A stretch of 64,000 nt of DNA from positions 1 to 64,000 of the forward strand of contig JACEEZ010013535.1 in assembly GCA_016584305.1 (NCBI GenBank), written 5' to 3'. The notes beneath the pieces were generated by a model, which saw only the letters and a program-made list of their open reading frames with translations, did no database searches and was not told where the DNA came from. Source of the stretch: Chionoecetes opilio. Taxonomy: Eukaryota > Arthropoda > Malacostraca > Decapoda > Majidae. Position numbers and translations under genes: made by a program. This document shows positions 34,036-47,380 of this stretch, in pieces; position 1 is the stretch's first letter; every line of letters starts with the position of its first letter.

Positions 34036-37000
34036 GTAAGTATAAGAGGATTTGTAATCTTGGCAAATGGCAGTTTGGCAAACTGTTTAGTTCCGTACAA
34101 CTTGTCTGTTATGTCCTTACTAGGTCCTTCCTTAGATCTTCATTTTCTATTTTTTTTCTTCCTGCTGACACTGACCTCGAAAAAATAATTTTGGTCATAC
34201 TCTCTTAAATACTAGTTTATAACCTTACCACAACCTCTAAATAACTTGTACCTGCTACGCATATTACTATTAGAGTCCTCACTCCCCCTAGCAAAAGTTT
34301 TCTCCAAGTTGAAAAAAAGGGCAAACTACAGTTTTTCTTCCCCAACCATAAACTTAAAACTGTCCTCGTTTTATGATTTTAAAAAACATTTTTCACAGAT
34401 CTCATCCTTTTTTATATGTTAGAAAACACGAAAACCCAGTTATCAAAAAGTAACCGTATTCATTTTTGGGTTTTTTAAAAAAACAAAAAACCATTCTCAC
34501 CAACCTACTCCCCCAAAGGGGGGGGTGGGGGGGCTCCCCGCCCCCACCCTATTTTGAAATTTATCAGGAAACCCCTCTTACAACATTTTGGGGGGGTTTT
34601 AGGGACACGGAAGGGAAATTTTTTTGCGGGGGTTATTCTATTTTGTATTTCCCAGGGAATATAAATCACTTTCCCTTTTTTTCCCCCGGGTTTAAACAAA
34701 GTGTACGGGGCCTTTCTTCGATGTAAAGGGCATATGAAAACGCCCAACGTACCATCCCCAAAACCCAAAGGGGCAAAATGGGGGAGAACAAATTTAAACC
34801 GGGGTCAAACTTTGCCTTTTGGCAAAATGCGGGCAATGACAACCCAAAAATAAACTGGGATGGGGTAACCCTTACGGGCCCGTAATTTATTTTTTTTTTA
34901 ACCCTAAAAGGCCGGCCCCAAGGAGCAAATTTTTTAAAAGTAAAAAAAAGCCCGCTAGTTTTGCCGGGTTCCCTTTTAAAAAAAAAACATTTAAAAATTT
35001 GCGGAAAGGCTAGTGGGGCCCAATTTAGTTTGGGAGGTGCCCTTGTCCCTCCTCTTTTTTTGAAAAACTTAAAATTGGGTATGAAAGGGGAAAAATATAA
35101 ACAAAAGAGTTCCAGAGTTTACCAGGGGAAACCATTTTTTCCCGGGTTAATTTTTGGGGCTAAAATAGATTTTTTTTTTAAAGGGGGTTTGCGGGGGGTT
35201 TCATAAGGTACCAGTTTCCCAGAAAAAAGGGGGCCCCCCAAATTTTTTCAGACCCCTCCCCCCTTTTTCTGGGGGGCCCTTCCTTTCTTTTGCACCCCCG
35301 GGAAATTGGCCCTTCTTGGTTTTAACACTAAGCAAAAAATTTTTCAAAAATTTTCTTTTTGTTACAGACCAACGGGGAAACTACTGATTCCTACAAATTG
35401 CTAGGGGCTGATTTTCAGGTCTGAAAATCAAAATTTCTCTATCACGTCCAATTTGGTAAAACCCCGAAACCTTTTATTTTTCGTTTTTTTTCTCACCCCT
35501 TTTTCTTTTACAAAAGCCGCCCAAAGGCTATTTTTTTTCCAGGGCCAACTTTTTTATGCTAGGCTTTTTCTTACAAAAATTTTTCCCAGGGTTTTTTTTC
35601 CCTCCTTATTCGGGCTTAAGACAGACAGGGGGGTTCCAAATTGGCGGATTTTACCACCCCTGCCCCCCAACCCCTTCCCCCCAAAAGCCTTTTAGTATTT
35701 GGCGATAACGTCCGTTTTTTGCGAACTGTCAAAATCGGCGTAAAACCCAATCAGTTTTTTCATCAAATGCCCAAATTTTTTTGAAATGCCCCTCCCGAAT
35801 ACCTTTTTGCGAAATCATTTCCATGGGCTTTACAGAGAGGGTAAAAAGGGGGGGGAAATTTTTCCCAACCCGCTAAAACCCTATTTCCCTTGCATCCAAA
35901 TTTGCAGCCACATTTAAACGAGTTCAACTACGTTTGGGGGGGGCCCGGCAGGGAAAGACATGTCAGGGGAACCCTACACGCCTTTTTTCCCCAATTTTCC
36001 CATCCTTTTTTTTAAAATTTGCGGGAAGGGTTGGAAAAATTTTTTCGGGGTATGACTTGTCCCGCATTGTCATGGTAGTTTGAAACGCATGATAGGGGGA
36101 AGAAATGCACACAAATTTGGGGGGAACTTTTTTCCCCCTTCCCCAATTTCTTTACCGAAACGGGCCCCCCACCTGAGTGATGGTAGGGTTGTTTGGATTT
36201 TTTTAACTGTAGAAAAAATGACACAAAAAAAGTCTCCAACGCTTTCCCTGCGTGGGAAACTCTTTCCTTTTGACAAAATTTTCGGGCGGGAAAAAATAAA
36301 CCCCTAATGTTTTTGGGAAGCAGTCAAGGGGCAGGTCAATAATCTAAAGCTTAAAGATATGCTTTCTACCCATGATTTCTTTAAAAATTTCCCCTATAAA
36401 ATCGGGCCTCCCCCAATTTCAAACCTGGGGAAGGGTAAAGGCCCCGAAAAGCCCTTGACATTTGGGGCAAACGGCCAATAACCTCCCCACCCCTTTAAAA
36501 AGATGTCTTTTTTTCCCCGTTTCTTTCTTTCCTTTGCCTGTATGAAACTTTAAAAGGATTATAGAATCCCCTCTGTTTTGGAGGCGATAAACCCAAAAAG
36601 GGAGCGGGGAATACTCAGGGGTGGGGCGACCAAAACGCAGATCTTCTTTCTGGCGGGCCACCACAGGCTGTAAAAGGAAAAGTATTTGGGTTTTTTGGAA
36701 TAAATTTTTGTCGGGCCTCTTCATGTGTTAGAGATACCCCAAAACCTGCCCCTTGATATGATCATCGTAAACGAAAACCCAGCCCCGAAGAATTTTTTGT
36801 TTGGGGAAATAGTCAAGCAGCCCCTTGGCCAAACAACATGTGAGCTTCCGCTTTGTTTTTGGGGGGAAATGCTGAAAAAACCCCTTTTAATGGACTGGGA
36901 GCTTTCCATTTGGGGATAAAAATTTTCGTACTAAATGGATGTGGTTTTCGTTTCTCCCGGGGTCTTGTTTTTCAACGACAAAAACCCCAAAGATCGATCA

Positions 37001-40000
37001 AACCCAACACGCCCCTCATCTAGTTTTGTCCAAATTTAAAATTGCCCTCTATGCGTTTTTGTTAATGAAAACCCCTTGAAGGTTTTGGAAATTTCGCATA
37101 TTTGGGGGTTTTGTCAAATTTCCTAAAGTAAAACCCATTGCATAAAAGGGATGAGAACTTTAAATGGGGGGTCTTCCTGCCCTATGTCGGGTTAACTGGG
37201 GGGAAACATAAAGGGGGATTCAACCGTGGATCTTTAAAACTGCAGGGCTTAAAAACGGGCCCTTTTGTCTTTTGGGATGTCCCAAAATCACCCAACACAC
37301 ACGGGAGAGCGGGGAAACTGTTGACATTTTCGTACTTCCCAAATTTTTTTCCTCGAATTTTGGCACTAACCTGGTGGGGCTTCCCTGAAAATAAAAAATT
37401 TCCCCCCCATTTAAAATTTTACGATCCTCACGCAATTTGATGACTTTTTAATCTAAAAGGGCGTCCTTTTTGTTTTTTAATCCCATCCAACTTGAAATGG
37501 CCTTCAATTTGGGAGCTTTTTCATCGTTCCCCCAAACCGAGAGATTTAAATGTTAGTAAAAGACTTTTCCCCAAACGAATTTCCTGAATGGGCTTCGGAC
37601 CCTTTTTTTGCATAATCAAAATTCATGTTTTGGCAAACCTCTGGCAAAGAGCTAAATGAAAACAAAACTTTTCAATGGTGCCCTTCCTCTAAAGGGGGTT
37701 TTTTGTCTTTTGCATTTAAACCCTTCTTTTGATTGAACGGATTTTTATGGCTTTCTTTTCTTGCCCCTCAGTAACCCTGCCCCAACAGCGGTAATGCCCC
37801 TGTGCTTTTCGGATGCCCCTTGGAAATTTTTGGGGGGAACCCTCTCAAGATACTCTCAACGATACGGGGCCAGGCAAGGTGTATGGTTGACGAGTCGATT
37901 GGAGCAGTTTTATCCTGCTGAGTCCTCCCCGGACCACCGTGTCCCTTTATTTTCTTGATTTCCTGTTTCGAGTGCCGGGATTTTTGTGGCGAGATTCGTG
38001 GGGGTATCTCTGATTTTTTGGCCAAAAACAAAGTCCCCGGGGCATCAATGCTTCCATTTTTCGGGGCTCATTATTTTTCCCCGCGCATTCATTTGTCAAA
38101 AATGGACAGGGGCATCAGTCAACTTAATTTAGAAAAATCCCTGCGAATAAAAATACTTGTTTAAATTTTTCCCCCAAGGGGAAGCAAGATAACCGGGCCA
38201 GCCCCCCCTTGGGGGCCAAGGGGGTTTGACAAAATAAAGAAGGGCCCTTCCCCCACTTGATCAAAGGTTGCTAAAAGAAAATTCGGGGCAAACTTTTCCA
38301 ATGTTTTCATCCTCCTAGTCCTTTCTTCACATTTCCAGCTTTTCCCAAAATTTTTACAATTTTCAAAAGTTTTTCAGTCATATCGGGGTTACGTGAAGGA
38401 AAAGTTTGGGCCTTGAAACATTGCAACCGGACACAAACTGGGCCTTTTTTAAAAGAGTGGAAATTAAACATAAAACCCCGGCTTTCATCTAATTGTGGGA
38501 CGGGAATTGGGGATGGGGTTTTTCGATGCCTCTTTTGAAATGTTTTTGCCACAAAAAGGATCCCCCCAAAGCGATGGGGAAAAAGGCACCATTTTTAAAT
38601 TGGCACATTAACCCGGCCACTCCCAAATCTATCGTTTTCCCGAGAGCATTTTAAAGCAGAAAAATTGGCAATTAATGGAGAGCTCCCTGCCCTTAGGACC
38701 CAAATTTGGGTGTCCCCAAACTGACTGCTGTTTTTTTTTTCAAAGCACGTGAATTTGGGGTTTCCGGGGGGTCCATGTTTTTCGAAGTTTTTTTCTCTGG
38801 GGGACCAATGACAGTGGCAGAGTTTCCCCTGGGCTAGACCCGGAAAAACAAGGTTGTAAGAGGGCCCCTATTTCAGTGGGTGTTTAAATAATGGAGCGTT
38901 TCACCTCAAACCATTCTTTGGTGTTGGGGCTGTGGGAATGCTGGGATAACGCGAGTTTTTGGTGGGCAGCCCAATTTTTGGCATCACATCTTTTTTGACC
39001 AATTTCCCTGTTGGTTTGGGTTTTCTTTTTTTTCCTTTTGACTGAAGTATGCGTCGACTGGGGGGGCTCTCAGGGGGGCACCTTTCCTGATTCCTTTGCA
39101 TGTCACGGGGCCCTGTTTTTTGTTCCTTCGCTATTTCAGTTTTTCCCGGGGTAAAATTTTTTCCACAATCATACCCGGGTGCCATCATCGGGTTCCCAAA
39201 ATTTATTTTTGAAAAGGGTCCCCAGTTTTGGTGAAGTCTTTGCTCATAAATATTCTTCCTTTTTTCCCTTTTTTAAAATAGACCGAAAATTCAATGGGGG
39301 GTTTTTGTGCCCTGGTTTTTGGGAAACCAGGGTTCCGCCCAAAGGAAAAAAAGGTTTTTGTGAGAGAAGGTTTTTTTTGGTTTTTTTCAAGTGGTGGGTT
39401 TCATGAACTCCCCATTTTTATTTTTGCGGGGAACTAAAAACCACTTTTGGCCTTTGGAAAGGGTTTCCCTTTGCCCCGCCCCGGTGGGGCCCTTCCAGGG
39501 GGTTTAAAAATTTTATTTTGGTTTGGGCAACCATGTGTTTTCAGCCCTTTCTTGCCCAAATTTTTGGGGAGACAAAATCCCCCACCTCCTTCACCGCTGG
39601 AGAACCCCTCGCTAAAATCTTTCTCAAGTCAATGATGTGAAGGTAGTCACTTCCCATATACCAGCTGAGGGGGTTTTAAAACAAAATTTTTTGTCACGCA
39701 CTCTAAAAATTTGAAAGCGGGGGGAAAGCCCGATTGCCCAAGGGGTCGGGAAACTGTTTGTGGGAAGGCCGTCTTTCTTTGTCTGATTTTTTTCCCCTGG
39801 CGATCAGTCCCGGAGTTTTTTGGGGCAAGGAACTGGCATAAAACGTCGACAGTTTTTTTTCCACCCTTCCTGGTCCCCGTATTCCGGGACACTTTGAAAA
39901 CATGGCTCCCAAAAGGGAGGAATTGGTGATTTTCCTGAAGAATTTGGAGTAAAGAACGGTTTTTTTAAAAATTACTGAAGCTGTTTGAAAACGACCAACC

Positions 40001-42204
40001 GCGTTTTGCGGGCATCTTTTCCCTTCTGCAGAAGGTTGGCGACTTTCCCTTTTCCAGGTGCCCAAACTATCTCTCACTTTCATCTTGGGAGGACCCTGAA
40101 ATCCTAAAAATCCCCCCGTGACTGCGTGGGAAGCACAAGCCGGCGGGGCCTCATTCCGTCAGTGTTTTGGGGGACAAACTTCACTTCTGGAAGGGGGGTT
40201 TCGCTGATGATTCTTTTGGGGGTATTTCCGAAAATTTTCTCACTCTAAATTTTTAACACCAACGGTATTTTTTTTCAAAAATTGACAAAGTAGGCATCTT
40301 TTTACCTCAGCCATGCTCGGGTGTAACATCCTCGTCACCCCAAGGTTTTTTTAAAATAGCGAGGCCCAAATTGTGCATAAATACTGAGGCAAATGAGTGG
40401 CACTTTAAAACTTTTGATCTGTCCTCGTTAAATATTCGTGTGCAACCCGCAAATTTTCCATGAAAAGGGGCTTTTTCAAACTGATATTCGCCGGGTTTTT
40501 TAAAGGGTCCGCTATTTGAAACTCAAACAGGGTCTCGGGGTTTTTTTTTTTGCTTGATTTTTGGAGTTTTTTTAACCCAGGGGAATTCATTTAAAAAACA
40601 ACGGGGCAGGGGCTCTAGTCATTCTTGGGACAGAAGTCCAGTTGGGAAAATAGAAACACTTGTTCCTTTGGAATAGTTTTTTGACCGTTTTGGCCGAACA
40701 GATCCCACCGGAAAACTTAAAGGTCCCCCCCGGTCCTCGTGGAGCGCAGACGGGTGAAATCTTTTTCGGGGATCTTTTCCCTAAGGACTTTTCAATTTTG
40801 GTTCTTTTTGGGCCCGAAAAAGGTTAAACCCCCATTCACTATATCCGAACGTACTTGAGTTTCCTTTCCTTTTAAAACCCTTTGGACTAGTAATTTTTAG
40901 TAGTCTTGAATGTCACTTTCAGTATAAACCAAGAGACACTCTCTCTTGACAGTTTTTTGTAAAATTTCATCTGTCATGCCCGGGTTTTGTTCCCCAAATC
41001 GCTTCTTTAGGGTTGGAAACCTTCTTTACAGATAAAGCAAACTCCGTCCTCCCCCCGCCCTTTGGGGCGATATTTACCAAAATCCCCAGTTCACGGGGTA
41101 TTCTGACGGGGCTCAAAATTTGCTTCAAAAAACATGCCTAAAAAGAAAAAATGGATTAGACCCCCTATACTCAAACCCGGGGAAAGGGGTGCTAAAATCT
41201 AAAACCCGGAAGTGCAAAAGGGACATTTCCCGGGGTTGCTTTTTGAGGGGAAAAAAAATCGACTCTGCAAAACCGGGAAAAACCCTAAAAAAGGGATACC
41301 CAAATTTAAATGAAAAAATGGGTTAAATTTATTGGGGGGGAGTTTGGTGCATGGTCAGTCCCGGGGGGGGCCCCAAAAAGGGAAGTGACCCCCCAAAAGG
41401 GGGGTAAGGGGTCTAAAAATTGGGCCCCCAAAATTTTTTTCCCTTTTAATTTTATACCTTAAAAGGCCAAACCCTGAAAAAAAAATCAATTTTAAAAAAA
41501 AAAAATCCTAAAGGGGAAACCCCTTTTTTTCCAAAAATTACATCCCCGCACTAGAAACCCGCCCAGGCTTTTGGGTTCCCCGTTTGGCGGGGGCCATTTA
41601 AATGTTTTTTTTTGGCTGGGGGAAAAGGGCTTTCCAGTATGGGGGAAAGGGTTTTTAGGCCCCCAATTCGGGGTATCACTTTTTTGCAGTTCACCCCCAC
41701 TTCTCCCCAGATGTCCAAAATTGTCGTCTCAAAAATTTGAGGAAAAGGCCCCTTTAAAAAGAAAATCAGTTAGGCTTTTTTTATTTTTTTTGTTTATCAC
41801 GGTGCTGTACTTCAATGAAGTTTTTAGTATCCAATGTATATCATAATATGCATACTCAATTTTAAAAAAAGGGAATTTCTCGTTTGTGTAAAAAAACAAA
41901 AAAAATTAAAGGGACTTTTTAACAAATACCAATGTGGGGGCCTTTTTACAATGAAAAACAAAAAGAAAATAGTTTTTTTAGGGATTTTTGGAGCCCCCCT
42001 GACAAAAAAACCAATTCCGGGGAAAGGAAAAAAGGGCATTTTGGGAATTTTGGGTTAATGGAAACCCTTTCCCCCGGTTTTTACGTCCCACCCCCATATG
42101 CCCCCCGGGGTTTCCGGGCTGCTTCCTTAGGCGAAACTTTTTTTTTAACGCCAAATTTTCCCCCTCCTTTTTCCCTTTTACGTATTTTGTTTTTGTAAAC
42201 CCCT

Positions 42205-42420
42205 GAACCGAACTTCCTCTCTCTCCTTTTCACTCCCCCTTTTTTCTCCCTTCTCTCCCCTTCTCCCCTCTCTCTCTCCTCTCCTCCCCTCTCTTTTGCC
42301 TCTCCCCCTCTCTCTCTCTCTTCCCCTTCTCTCTCCCCCTTCTCTCCTCTCTTCCCCGGCCCCCCTTTTCCCCTCTCTTCTCCCCTTTTCCTCTCTCTCT
42401 CTCTCTCTCTCTTTTCCCAA
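42205..42420. repeat. (CT)n-rich microsatellite in the low-quality block
   Basis: CTCTCT stretches alternate with CCCTT and CCCCTT, probably a distorted (CT)n tract. Confidence 0.7.
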
Positions 42421-42529
42421 GTTTTGGGGTAGTAATAGTATTTTTATTATATTACAATAAATCGTATGTAGGGGAAGGAAAGGGGGAGGAAAAGGAGGAG
42501 GAGAAGGGTTGAGTGGGTTTTTGGCCTCC

Positions 42530-42745
42530 ATCTCCCCCCCTTTCCCCTTTCCCCCCTTCTTACCTTTTCACTATTTTTTAAATTTCCCCTCCCCTGCCCT
42601 CTTCTCTTCTCTCTTCCCCTCTCTTTTCTCCCTCTTTCCTCCCCCTTTTTCCCCTCTTCTCTCTTCTCCTCCTCTCACCCTCTCTTTTGGGGTCGGGGCT
42701 CTCCCCTCCCCTTCTCTCCCCCTCCTCTCTCTCCCCTCTTTTCAG
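42530..42745. repeat. second pyrimidine-rich (CT)n tract
   Basis: TCTCTTCCCC-type repeats, again with inflated C and T runs. Confidence 0.6.
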
Positions 42746-42849
42746 AAAACCCCAGAATAAGTTTTTAAAGTTTAATTATCTTTTTAATTTCTTTTAAATT
42801 TTTAATTTCAGTTTTTTAAGTCTCCTAAACCATTACCAGTTAATACTAT

Positions 42850-42902
42850 AGAGAGAGAGAGAAGAAGAGGGGGAGAGAGAAAAGAGGGGAGAGAGGAGAG
42901 GG

Positions 42903-42953
<51 letters not shown>

Positions 42954-42957
42954 AGAA
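42850..42957. repeat. (GA)n microsatellite
   Basis: GAGAGA tract of about 100 bp, complementary to the two CT tracts upstream. Confidence 0.85.
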
Positions 42958-45900
42958 TGAAGGGAAGTATGTCGAAAATAATGACACAACTTGGCAACCA
43001 ATTTTTAAGAGGAAAAAAAAGGGGTGGGGGTTGGTCATGGTAACGACAGCGTCCGTGGGGGTTTAGATTTTTTTTACGGCGGGAATCATTTAAATTTAAA
43101 AAGATTAAAATTTTAATTTATTTACCCAAACATAAAATAAAAAGAAAAGGGGAAAAAGGGGCACTGGTTAAATGTTAAGAAAAATTTTCTTTTTATTGGG
43201 GAGTTTTAAAAATTTGCCCCACAATTTTTGAGACGACACTATGGCCACCTGGCGGAATTGAGGTGAACTGCTAACGTGATTAACCTCAAATTGCCCCCCC
43301 AACGGGGTAGGGGGGGGGGTGCGCTAGCAGAAACACCCCAAAGGAAATTGCTGTGGGGGGGGCGGGGGTTTAGGAAATCGGGCAGGGCCAAAAATGGGAA
43401 AAAAGGTATAAAAAATATTTTAAAGGGGAGGGGGGTTTCCGGGGAAGGGGCAAACCTCGCCACAGCCCCCAAAAATCTTGGAGTGGGGCAGAGGCGACCT
43501 CCCCTCGACCCCATTCTTTTTTCGGAAACTCGCAAAGGGGTAACAGCTGCTCCAGCCGCCGGACGTCTTCGGGCCCTTTTCCCTTTTGGGCCCCAACCCC
43601 CCCCCTTTCCCAGCCCCCTTCGCCTGTCTGGAGTTTTGTCCTTTGTTTTGGTCACTTTGCGGGGCGAGTCATACGGTGAGGAGAAGGAGGTCTTGGATGA
43701 GCCCCGGGCGTAGGCTGGGGACGTTGAGCGATTTGAAGGAAGAAAAGGAGTGCGGGGGGAGAGGTTTGACCACGTGTTTTGGGGTGCGGGCGAGGACCAT
43801 ACTAAAAGGACTTTCCCCCCCGGTGTTCCCAAAGGTAAATAAAAATAACCCATAACCACTCATTCTATTTCCTTTCCCCCGTCCCGGTAAACCAGCCCGG
43901 GGAGGCTTCCCTGGGGATAAATTTTGGGAAAAATATTAGGGGTGTTTTTAAAGGGGGGGGTTTTGAGTGTTGGGGGTGGGTAAATTTTTTTCCTGTGTAG
44001 TTGTTTTTTAAATAAATTAGTTAAGGTTTTAATATTTGTTGTTGTTTACCCCCGTTTTGTAGTCCTGGGCCGTAAAACTTTAAAATTGATCCCAAGAAAC
44101 CCCCGGAAGGGGAAGGGTAATTTTTAAATTCCCGGAGAGGTAAAGTGAAAATCTAAATACTTAAAAAAACCCCCCTTTAAAAATCTGACCCCCGCAAAAG
44201 CAGTGAGTATGAAAAAAAACGGTAGAAAGGGGTATTAAAGAAAAACAAAATTGCGGCGTGATTTAAAAAATTGAAAAAACAGTCAGTCAATAGGGGAGTT
44301 ATGAGACTAAAGCTTTTGACCCAAACCCTGTTTTTGGAAGGGGCTTGGGTTTTAGTGGGAAAACCTCCCCAAAAATGTGAACTAAATCCAAAAACCTTTT
44401 GGGGGGATAAGGCCCCTTCAAAAAGCAAGCAACTTTGGAGGGGAAAAAAAAAAGGACGCAAAACGACACAGGAAAACCTAATTTCTTTAAAAAGCTGTTT
44501 TAGGGAAAGAAAAGAAGTGTGAATTTCCAAAATTCAATTTTTTTTTTAAGGAAAAAGTCCGAATGTTCATTGGGAGAAGAAGGAGATAGTTGATTTTCAT
44601 TGAAGAAGAGGGGGTAGTTATCTTTGGTAGGTTTTTTTGATTTGATAGGGGAAGAAAATTGGGGTTTTTGAAAGGGATTGAACAAAACAAGGTTTGGCCC
44701 TTTTTCCCCTAATCAAAAATTAACTAAGATTAAAAGTAAAGCACTATGTTCATCCCTCTGTGAAACACTTAATTTAAAAGCTGGTTGGAAATCCCCAAAA
44801 AACGACCGTTTTAAAAATGCAAAGGGGAAAATCATTCGCGGATATATTTTTGGGATACCAAAATTTTTTTGATTGCCCGAAAAAGAACCTTAAAAGGGTA
44901 TTTATTTAAAATTCCCAAAAACTTAAAAAACTTAAATGTGCGGGAGTGAAAAAAAAGAAAATTCCCCCTTGCAGTGTGGATGGGAAAACATTGGGAGGTC
45001 GGGGGGGGAGTGGGGATGGGCCCAAATGGCTTAGTGCAATTTTATTGACATTAAAAAAAAAATTTTATTTTAATTTCGAGTGCTAAAAGGGCCCGTAGTA
45101 AAATGGGATAAACACTAGGGTGGAAAAAACCTGTTTTAAACCACCCCCCTTCTTTTTGGGTGGGACTTGAGACATGCAAAAAAACCGCACACCCTCAATG
45201 ACATCCCCAAAAATCAGAAGAAAGGTTGAAGGGGGTTTTAAAAATACAAATGTAGCGCTTGGGAAACTCAAATTGGGGTCATAGAAAAAGCAATTTAAAT
45301 CAGAAGTGGCGCGGGATAAAGATGTAAGTTTTTGATAGCAACCCAAAAAATTTTTTATCATGCTAACCTTTTATCTTTCTATCAAAATTAAAACTATTAA
45401 ACTATCAATTTGGGATTTTTATTTAACTAATCTATCTTTTTTTATATGTACAAAGCACCAACCCCTTCCCATTCTGTACTGCTACAAAAAGTCAATTTTA
45501 ACTGCATTGAAAAAGTCCCTTAAATATTCACCCAAAAAATTTACATGTTGGGGCAGAACCCGAGGGGTAGTTTTTCCCCGGGGGCGAGAAGGACCCACGC
45601 CCCTCTGCCCAAAGGGGTTTTTGGTCGGGGGCCACAAAATTTACCGACCGGTGTTTTTATCCAAAAAAGGAGGGATTTAAGCCCAAACTTTAGAGCACTC
45701 GTTAAAATGCAAAATTTTGGGTTTGGAAAAAGGGATCATTTTTAATTTTAGTCTTAAATCATATGCCCTTTCCCTGTAAAAGTCCCTCCCATTCCCAAAC
45801 CTCCAAAAAAGAAGGGCCCGCACTGGTAAAAGGGTTTAAAAAAAGAATGGGCACAAGGGTTTTTCACCCGCAAGTCCCTTTCCCGGAGATATGCCTGTCT

Positions 45901-46413
45901 GTTTTTAAGGTGGGCCCGGACACGGGCATTTTTCTGGCCCAAAATTACGGCAAACGCGGCCCCCAAAATCGGATAAAAAATTGCGGTTCTAATGATACCA
46001 ACGTGTCGGTCTTTTGGCAAGACATAAATTGGGTGCAAAATTTCCTTTCCCACCAATGCATATTTTTGAAAATTAAATTTTTTAATGCCCTCTAGTTCAA
46101 TAATTTCAAAAAGCTGAAATACATAGCTACAAAGTGGGAAGAAAACCCCTTTTCCGAAAGAAAATTTTGAAGCCCCCGTACACTCTTGTTAAAGTGTTTT
46201 TAAGCGATTTGAAGGGTACCAAAAACCAAGAAAAAATTTAAAAGAGTTATTTGGGTGGTATAAAAAAATTTTCCTTGGGGAAAGTTTATTTTAAAAACCC
46301 AAAATTTTTTTTTGGGGGGTACCCCAATTATTATTGATCACTTTTTGTTGAAAGTTTGGGTTTTTTTTCTGACGCCCCTTGCCATCACAAAAATCCAAAT
46401 TTTAAACAAATTT

Positions 46414-46500
46414 ACCACCCATTTGTGAACCAGTTTTTTTCCCCCCCTTTTCTCCCTAATTTTTTTTTCCCAAAGGGGCTTCTTAATACACCCCCTTTTA
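46414..46500 (+). repeat. dispersed repeat E fragment, distorted
   Basis: ATTTGTGAACCAGTTTTT and the following bases match 28622-28700, with C, T and A runs lengthened. Confidence 0.5.
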
Positions 46501-46580
46501 GAAGGGCCCAAAAATTTCCCATTCAAATTATTTTGCCCCACCATCTGAAAATCCGTTTTGACCAAAAAAACGGCAAGGTG

Positions 46581-47080
46581 TTGCCTTTGCTGAATAATTG
46601 CAGCCTGAATATTGACGGAAAAGTTGCTCATGTGACCGCGGCTTTAGACTGCTCTCGCACGCTTACGTATCGGCCATACTAACCTCACACACTCCTATTT
46701 CATGTCGCGCTCTCCCCCGACCCTCTGCCCGCCCTGTCGAACTCCTTTTACTGTCCAACATGTCCTACTATCCTGCCCCCATCTTGCTACTACCTGATTT
46801 AGTTCTTTCTCTCGTCTGTCCTCCCTCACCCGACCTCCCTGTCTTGTGGACGTCCTTACGGAATCCCCCTCTTTCTCCAAGAGTAATTTAATCTCCTTCC
46901 TACAACAAATACACATAATTCATTTGATCTAACCATCCTGCTGTAACAATCCATTCCTTCCCCTTCCCTCACCATTTCACTCTTTCTCTGTAACCCCTCC
47001 TCTTTTTTATGCTTTGCCATAGTGCCAGATGACCTCTGTTGTCTGGCACATTTCCTCATTTTTTTTCTCATTAAAATCAA
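46581..47080 (+). other. pyrimidine-rich intronic DNA
   Basis: Sequence quality looks normal again from here. The stretch is rich in CCT and TCC on the plus strand. I see no exon in it. Confidence 0.4.
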
Positions 47081-47084
47081 TCAA

Positions 47085-47380
47085 TGCACCAACAATAATG
47101 CACGCCCAAGATTTAAAACTGTCATCTGTTTTAGTGCTTCACCATTCAAAAGCATGCTTACTGCTCTACTGAACTTGCCAACTGGATTTTTTTTCTTTGA
47201 GGTCTCAAAATATATTGAGTGAGCTTTTTTTTTTTTTTGCATAATGCACCAATATGCACGCCCAAGAATTAAAACTTTGTCACCTGTTTCAGTGCTTCAC
47301 CATTCAAAAGCATGCTTACTGCTGTTCAATTTGCTAACTGGAATTTTTTTCTTAAGGTCACAAAATATATGGAACGAGCA
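47085..47380 (+). repeat. 150-bp tandem duplication over a splice acceptor
   Basis: 47085-47223 and 47243-47380 share GCACGCCCAAGA, GTGCTTCACCATTCAAAAGC and ATGCTTACTGCT, then a T-rich tract and AG. Each copy ends with the start of an exon: GAG GTCTCAAAATATATTGAG in the first and AAG GTCACAAAATATATGGAA in the second. Confidence 0.8.

Larger units (their letters stand above)
34300..46580. other. low-quality consensus block with inflated homopolymers
   Basis: For about 12.3 kb runs of three to nine identical bases of all four kinds follow each other almost without pause. Dinucleotide repeats and a copy of dispersed repeat E at 46414 are recognisable but distorted. No frame in it shows a domain, and frames on both strands consist of homopolymer-driven residues. 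I treat the block as a sequencing or consensus artefact. Introns and exons of the integrase gene are probably inside it. Nothing in it should be annotated as a gene. Confidence 0.75.

Noticed and set aside
43239..43859. 206-codon minus-strand frame
   Set aside because: It lies in the homopolymer-distorted block, overlaps a long plus-strand frame and shows no domain.
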